Assembly (NCBI RefSeq): GCF_019320115.1
Contig: NC_089587.1
Coordinates: forward strand, 104,705,158-104,769,157
Direction: 5' to 3'
Length of the DNA stretch: 64,000 nt
DNA from: Miscanthus floridulus
Lineage: Eukaryota > Streptophyta > Magnoliopsida > Poales > Poaceae
Part shown: positions 58,716 through 64,000 of the stretch, one piece after another
How positions within the stretch are numbered: the first letter of the stretch is position 1
Layout: each line of letters begins with the position of its first letter
The notes under the pieces: model-generated
The model's input: only the letters and a program-made list of their open reading frames with translations
Databases searched by the model: none
What the model was told of the DNA's origin: nothing
Position numbers and translations under genes: made by a program

Positions 58716-61700
58716 TTACCCCCGTGGAGGGAGAACCATCTCTTTCAGATTGTCTGCCAGGTTTTTCGTAAGGGGAGCAACCATCTCCTCCATTTTCTCC
58801 AGCTCTTCATCCTCATAGGTGGACAGGAAGCCTTTGCTCATCACCTTCAGGTTGATTTCCTTCTCATAATGAGCATGGGCGACGGTGAAGGCCTGGGTGA
58901 TCCTGGTGTGAAAGGCACTCTCCTCAAGCTGGCCCACCTGAGCCATGATACCTACGACACGAGCTGCGAGCGGGCTGGTCTCCACTGGCTCCGTCACATT
59001 CAGGGCATTAAGGACCACCCCGACCGTAGCTTGCAGAAGATCGTGCTCATCGCTCTCAACCTAAAGGGCCCTTCATGCATGGGCAACCTCTTTTTCTAGC
59101 TTGACGGAGACGTTTTCAGCGCTCAACCTTCGGTTCACCGCGTCACCGAGCTTCGCCCAGAGAGAGCGGACCACCTCGACGTCCTCGTCCACCTTCTACT
59201 GGAGGGTCGTGGCCCTACTTTCAGCCTTCCGCCGGAGGTCCCGCTCCATCTCTAGCTCCTTCAGGACTTCGCCGGCCTTCTCATTAGCCGTGGCATTCCT
59301 CTGCAGCAGCTCGTCTCGCTCCTTTTGGAGCCTAGCGATCTCCTCCCCATCTAGCTTGGACCTCACCAACAAATCCTCGAACATCCCCTGGGCCTCCTCC
59401 GCGTCTTGACGCGCCTAGGCCTCTCGCTCCTGGGTAGTAACAAGCTATGCGGCCATGTCTGCTCGTAGCCGGGCCTCCTTGGAGAGGCGATCCCACTCCG
59501 CCTTCTGCTCATGGAGGAATTTGGATTTATTCTGGCTCCGAGCAACAAGAACCTGAAGAGGAAGAGGACTGGAATCAGAAAGGCGAAAACACAAAAACAT
59601 GCAGAGAAAGAAGAAAATCAAGCGAGTACCTGGGTAGTAGGAACGACAATTTCATGCAGTGCTCCTCTAGCCTGGTCTAGGGCCTCTAGCATGGTCGAAA
59701 TTCCGATGTCAAGACCCTCCCGCTCCATGCTCTCAGAATGATCATCGAGCGAGAACAGAGCTGACGTCGGGTCCTGGGCGGCCATCCACTAAAGCGGTGG
59801 CTCCCCCTGCGTGGGGGAGCGGCTCCCTCCCAACAAAGGGGCCGAGGGCAGCTCCCTCCTAACCCTGTGCGGCACCACTGCTGCACTCAAGGACCCTCCA
59901 GCTGGACCCACCTCCATCTGGGCCGCTTCGAGTGCCACGGGCGGATCCACCTGGGCCCCTGGTGGCGTGGATTGCACTACGGCCTCGAGTGCCACCACAA
60001 CCATGCCCGACTGATCCTGGCTTGGCGCGGTCACGACCACTTCCACCGGCGGTATGCGGCCCTCGACCGGCGGTTCCACATCTACCATGGAGGAGGCCGC
60101 TCGCTTAGTAACCTCCACGGGCGTGGGAGCCACCACAGACGCCGTCGAGTCGGCCAACGCGGCCCCGACGTCGGCACCACTCCTGCCCGAAGTAGGGGTG
60201 ACTCCAGGCGATGCCATCTATCTCGCTTGAATGGCGAGACTCTTCTTGGGTGCCAGCCCCAGGGGGTGACCCATCTGTAAGAACCTGCACAAAGGTATTA
60301 ATCATTAGATCAAAATAGAAATGGAAAGAGGATGAAAACAGGGGAATCAGCAGCTCACGTTGACGTCCTCGGCCAGCGGAAGCGTTTTAAGGACGGATCC
60401 CCAGATCCCTGCCCCGACTCATCTGGGCAGGACCGTTTCGAGCCTACCCCCTGCTCCGGGGTAGGGAGGCTTACCTCGTGGGGCATGGCTCCAGACCCAC
60501 CCCCATCCATTGTCTCATGGGGCGCGGCACCAGAGCCGCTCCCCTCCATTGTTTCACGGGGCGCGGCACCAGAGCCACTCCCCTCCCCTATTGCTTTGGG
60601 GTCGGCAGCGGCAGGCACACTTTCCTCCATCCACCAGTCCTCGGCTGGCACGCCGTGCGAAGCGGCGGACTCGCCGGCCTCCACCGACCTCATCAATTCA
60701 CTTCCCTTTGCATGGAAAGGGAAGGGTCCCTGCACGGATGGGTGGCCACTCGTCAGCGTGTCCTCGTCCTCCAGGACATCCCAATCCATGCCGACGGCTA
60801 CCTTGTCATCATCATCATCGTCGTCGTCTTCATCCTCACTGCTCACATCCTCTCCCCGATCCCGTGCCTCCTGCTTTAGTCGCTTCTCCTTCTTCATCTG
60901 CTCTCTTGCTTTCTTGTCCTGCTCGGCCGCGAGTCGATTCGCCACTGCCACGGCCTTGTCCTTGGGCAGCGGGACCAGACTATCCTTGAAGACTAGCCCC
61001 CACGGCTAGTTCCAACGCCACGAAGGCAAGTATCAAAAAATAGAGATTCAGAAAAAAGAGAAAAGAGCACGAGAGAAGAAGGCTTACGAATTCAAAGAAC
61101 CCAGGCTTTGGCCGCATTGGGGGATGTCTGGGCACCGGATACACGATGTTGAGGACCCTGCCTATGGAATCCATCATCGGCTCCATTGCCTCCTTGATGC
61201 GCTGCGCCACTTCCAAGAAAGGGAGCGCCTTGTCAACGAGCACCGTCCCCTCGAACGATATCCCGGGCATCATCCGATGCAGGGGAAGCACGTGCGCCAT
61301 CAGTGGCGCCACCCTCCTCGCATGATAGGCGCCGATAATCCCCGTCCCTTTTACACCCCGATCCTTCAGGGCCTGGAGGGCGGAGAGAAGGTCAGAGAGG
61401 TGTTTCTTGTCTTTGGACTGGACGCCCCAGCTCCACGACTCTGGAGCATCTACAATAAGGCGTCCAGTGTACCTCGGTAGGGTGGCACTCACATCATCCC
61501 TAATGTAAAACCACTATGAGTGCCATCCCTTGTTGGATGTCGCCAGACGCATGTATGGGTAACCCCTCGACCGGGTATGGCGCAGATGAATACTGGCACA
61601 TCCCATCAGCGCGTTCACATCTTTCCCCCCAATCTTTCTCTTCGACAAACTAATGTTAAAGAAATATCGCCACAGATCAAAATGGGGATCGATCCCTAGG

Positions 61701-61996
61701 AAACCCTCGCACAGGGCAACAAACGCTGCCATGTGTTGAATCCCATTAGGAGTTAGATGCTGCAGCTCCACCTCGTAATAATCCAGCAACCCTCGAAGAA
61801 ATCTATGCACGGGTATCGCGAATCCCCGCTCATGAAAGATGGCGAAAGAGACAACATACCCTTCGGGTGGCACCAGCTCACCCTCATCGCTAGGTAGCAG
61901 CCACTCCTGGACGGTGGACAGTGGGCGGAGAAGGCCACGGCAGATGAGGCCCTCCAGACGCCGTGAGGTGATGTTAGATCTGCCCCACAACTCCAT
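58716..61996 (-). pseudogene. E5 antisense four-exon gene (putative gypsy-type transposase family)
   Basis: Exons 61996-61088, 61005-60359, 60284-59630 and 59552-58716. The introns are 74-82 bp with GTAAGC/CTAG, GTGAGC/TGCAG and GTACTC/TTCAG borders, and total coding length is 3048, divisible by three. Exon 1 holds LPSDEGELVPPEGYVVSFAI, HERGFAIPVHRFLRGLL, VELQHLTPNGIQHMAAFVAL and EGFLGIDPHF, the conserved region often labelled putative gypsy-type transposase (PF04195). Exon 2 is basic, then acidic (poly-Asp). Exon 4 is a long coiled coil (ERDELLQRNATANEKAGE). About eight stops occur, seven TAG and one TGA, with no frameshift. An upstream ATG at 62200 lies before the TATA box, so 61996 is preferred. 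Function unknown. Confidence 0.75.
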
Positions 61997-62167
61997 TAAA
62001 GCAATAGGGGAGGAGGGCAAGCGCGAGCTTGACGGCGGCCGCAACACGAACGCAAGCTGGTCGGTGGTGGCGATACGGGCACAGGAGGCTAGGGCGATTG
62101 GCGGCGGATGTTTCAGAACGCAAAGGCAGGGGAGCGAAATACGGAACCTTGGGGGTGAACCCCATGG

Positions 62168-62174
62168 TTTTATA
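62168..62174 (-). promoter_or_regulatory. TATA box of E5 antisense gene
   Basis: The minus strand reads CCTATAAAACC, 172 bases upstream of the ATG at 61996. The element thus seems to have a second promoter, opposite to its LTR. Confidence 0.55.
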
Positions 62175-62610
62175 GGCGACGATGGACGTGAGAAGGGCAA
62201 CCGTCTGCCTCGATCTCCGGGCCTGCCACGTGCGCCACCGTGTCACGTCGCGGGACACGCGCGCACAGTCCCTATCCTCTCACCCCAAAAATTTCGATAG
62301 ACGGTTCGCCTTCCCTAGGTGAATCCGAACTCTCTACCCACCTAGGAAACATGAGCCACGAAGACCTTTTCTTTTCTCTTTGGCCCACCTAGGGCCCAGA
62401 AGCTCGGCGGCAGGCCCAACTAAGGAAGGATCCGTGAACGATCCAAAATCAAGGGCAGAAGCATCAGTTAGGTCAGCCCTGAATCAGTTCCCAGTGAACG
62501 GGATGCCATGACCCACTCGGAAAAACATCCAGTTGATGAAAAACTAAGTCCTTCAGCCTTACCTACGAAGGGACCGATACAACCCCCCGAGCGACTCTAC
62601 TCAAATCACC
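62175..62610. other. Upstream region of antisense gene
   Basis: Region between the antisense TATA box and the element's purine tract. It contains CCACGTGCGCCACCGTGTCACG (G-box-like CACGTG at about 62227) and no ORF of note. Confidence 0.5.
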
Positions 62611-62629
62611 CGGGGGCTCGGGGGCTACT
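62611..62629 (+). other. E5 polypurine tract
   Basis: CCGGGGGCTCGGGGGCTAC directly before TGTCGGGGACC, the characteristic tract of grass Tat-clade elements. Confidence 0.85.
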
Positions 62630-62749
62630 GTCGGGGACCTAATACCAGGGTACCATAGAAGGTAGAACCAATAACCACCGAACGTTAAAAACTTCTGGAC
62701 GCATAAGAGCGCTGTTTCGTCTCTTGTTTGAATGATAGGAGTTTGGTTC

Positions 62750-63060
62750 TACCTCGCTCGATGCGTTTTGAGATAGCTCTGCCTCTCCCGAGGGCTCAGG
62801 GTTAGTCTCTGTCTCGCCCGATGCCTTTGGGGTAGGCTCGGTCTCACCCGAGGGTCGAGGGATAGACTCTGACTCGCCCGACGCCTTTGGGTGGCTCTAC
62901 CTCGCCCGAGGGCTCAGGGCTAGTCTCTGTCTCGCCCGACGCCTTTAGGGCAGGCTCGGTCTTGCCCAAGGGCTGAGGGATAGATTCTGCCTCGCCCGAC
63001 CTTGGAGGGGTAGGGTCGGTCTCGCCCAGGAGATAGGGATTGGTATCCATTTTGCCCGAC
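62750..63060. repeat. About 30-bp tandem repeats in E5 LTR
   Basis: Units start CTCGCCCGA(C/G) and alternate between a GCCTTTGGGG form and a GGGCTCAGGG form, about ten units. They give a short repetitive ORF on the minus strand (SGETETSPEPSGEVEP-like), which I regard as an artefact. The 57052 stub carries the first several units. Confidence 0.75.
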
Positions 63061-63799
63061 GACAAGGAACGAGCCTCACCCTACTCCATACCTAAAGACT
63101 GGATTCATCTTACCTGACCACTTCTCCCCGTTCCCTCAAGATGATAGGGACAGGGCAAGACAAGACGTTCGGGTCAACCGTGGCTCCAAGAACCATACCC
63201 TGCACCCTGGTAGGAAAAGTACTGCCAGGGGATGATGGGACAGGTGCTTTAGACCCTTTCGGGAGCCGCAGGGCCCGAAAGGTTGTACAGGTGCGTGCTC
63301 CTCGCCCTGTAGAGTTGTAGGTGCCGCCTTCAGCCCTAGGACATGGAACCTGACAAAGATATACGACAATCGCTACGCTCTAGAAGAAGATTTGTTATCT
63401 CCATGAACGACGGGTATTCTGTCACCACGCTATGGATCCGAGGGAGCGGCGCCGCTTCCCAACCCCTCAGGTCCACCAAGCCAGAAAACCTTGGCCACAG
63501 TGCTACTCCAGACCCCGGCCCTGCGTCCCTCTAACGAAGACTCATGAGAACCAGAAGGCATGCGGAGCAAGGCTGGGGGAGGCTCATAAGTCAAAACCAC
63601 TGTACTGCAGCCCATACCCTGCGTAGGGCAGCATTTTGTAACCAACCTGACATTCTACAGAGACATCGATAGTATTGTAGGCGCTTATCTTCCTTCACAC
63701 TCATCAGAATGAAGGACCAGGCCGGGTAGACGTGAGCCACAAGACTAAGTAGAGTACGTGTCCTAAAGCCCTCACCCTTGTAAAGCCAGCCCCTTCATC

Positions 63800-63807
63800 T
63801 ATAAAAG
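63800..63807 (+). promoter_or_regulatory. TATA box of E5 3' LTR
   Basis: TATAAAAG in CATCTATAAAAGGGGATG, standard plant core promoter spacing before an A-rich start. Confidence 0.75.
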
Positions 63808-64000
63808 GGGATGCGCTTCCTCCATCAAGAGGGGGGACTCTTGAGACTGAACAATACAACACACAGATACACACAGTCAAGTGGCTTTAATCCTCTTGAC
63901 CTCCCTTCAGCCCTTCCATCAGAGACTTGGGACCAGTCCCTCTCTCGATCGTTTGTACCCCTTACTACATACTGTTCAAGGTGCTAATAATACGAGCAGC

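Larger units (their letters stand above)
57052..64000 (+). mobile_element. E5: Tat-like Ty3/gypsy element lacking gag-pol
   Basis: It starts TGTCGGGGACC in E4's extra ORF. The 5' LTR is cut after 279 bases (57330). The 3' LTR starts at 62630 after the purine tract CCGGGGGCTCGGGGGCTAC and runs past the window end. Between them lies only the post-pol part, including an antisense gene. TGTCGGGGACC LTRs, that purine tract and an antisense gene before the 3' LTR fit the Tat clade (Grande, RIRE2 and relatives). Confidence 0.85.
62630..64000 (+). repeat. E5 3' LTR, incomplete at window end
   Basis: At least 1371 bp. U3 holds a 30-bp repeat array. TATAAAAG lies at 63800-63807, followed by an R region with ACACACAGATACACACAG. 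It ends at the window edge in TAATACGAGCAGC, near the usual end of these LTRs. Confidence 0.85.

Noticed and set aside
62750..63065. CRISPR-like array, or repeat protein on the minus strand
   Set aside because: The units are contiguous with no unique spacers and lie in an LTR of a plant retrotransposon. The minus-strand peptide is a by-product of the repeat.

Overview
The window is intergenic DNA from a grass, most likely a panicoid/andropogonoid species (sorghum, sugarcane, Miscanthus or maize type). It is almost entirely nested, decayed transposable elements with a few host-gene remnants between them. The grounds for this are Sirevirus-type Ty1/copia elements with extra ORFs, Ty3/gypsy elements with 4-5 kb LTRs, a Cassandra TRIM, a Stowaway MITE with CTCCCTCCGTCCC ends, RTE LINEs ending in (TTG)n, and a MED15-like gene with plant intron positions. 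I see no intact cellular gene, tRNA, rRNA or CRISPR array. Element names E1, A, B, E3 to E6 are mine.

Layout. 1-8818: minus-strand Sirevirus-like element E1. It has lost nearly all of gag-pol: its gag start is fused to the post-pol region, and it keeps an extra ORF. A 3.8 kb composite insertion (Cassandra TRIM plus part of a long gypsy LTR) sits in it with one 5-bp target duplication. 8819-11605: LINE remnant, LTR scrap and an orphan ORF. 11606-15083: degenerate minus-strand copia element (E6). 15421-17885 and 37554-37760: a minus-strand MED15-like (Mediator tail, KIX domain) pseudogene, with an RTE LINE in intron 1 and a 19.7 kb gypsy element (B, 17886-37553) in its 5' UTR. B carries an unusual ORF between its 5' LTR and gag. 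Element A (19066-26841), with 4.77 kb LTRs, is nested in B's 3' LTR. 38345-41541: RTE LINE fragment, a host-gene tail split by a hAT-like element that captured a Mit_KHE1-family gene fragment, and MITEs.

41542 to the end: a three-level nest. Minus-strand Sirevirus E3 is split by plus-strand Sirevirus E4 (46031-57051), which is split by a Tat-like gypsy element E5 (57052-64000+). E5 has lost gag-pol but keeps a long four-exon antisense gene with its own TATA box.

Two themes recur. First, accessory ORFs outlast gag-pol: a post-pol ORF in E1 and E4, a leader ORF in B, an antisense gene in E5. Second, several of these frames run for kilobases with no visible frameshift and are broken almost only by TAG where a CAG glutamine codon is expected, which fits deamination of methylated CHG sites. 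All readings were made by eye, so family names rest on motifs and structure, not database searches.
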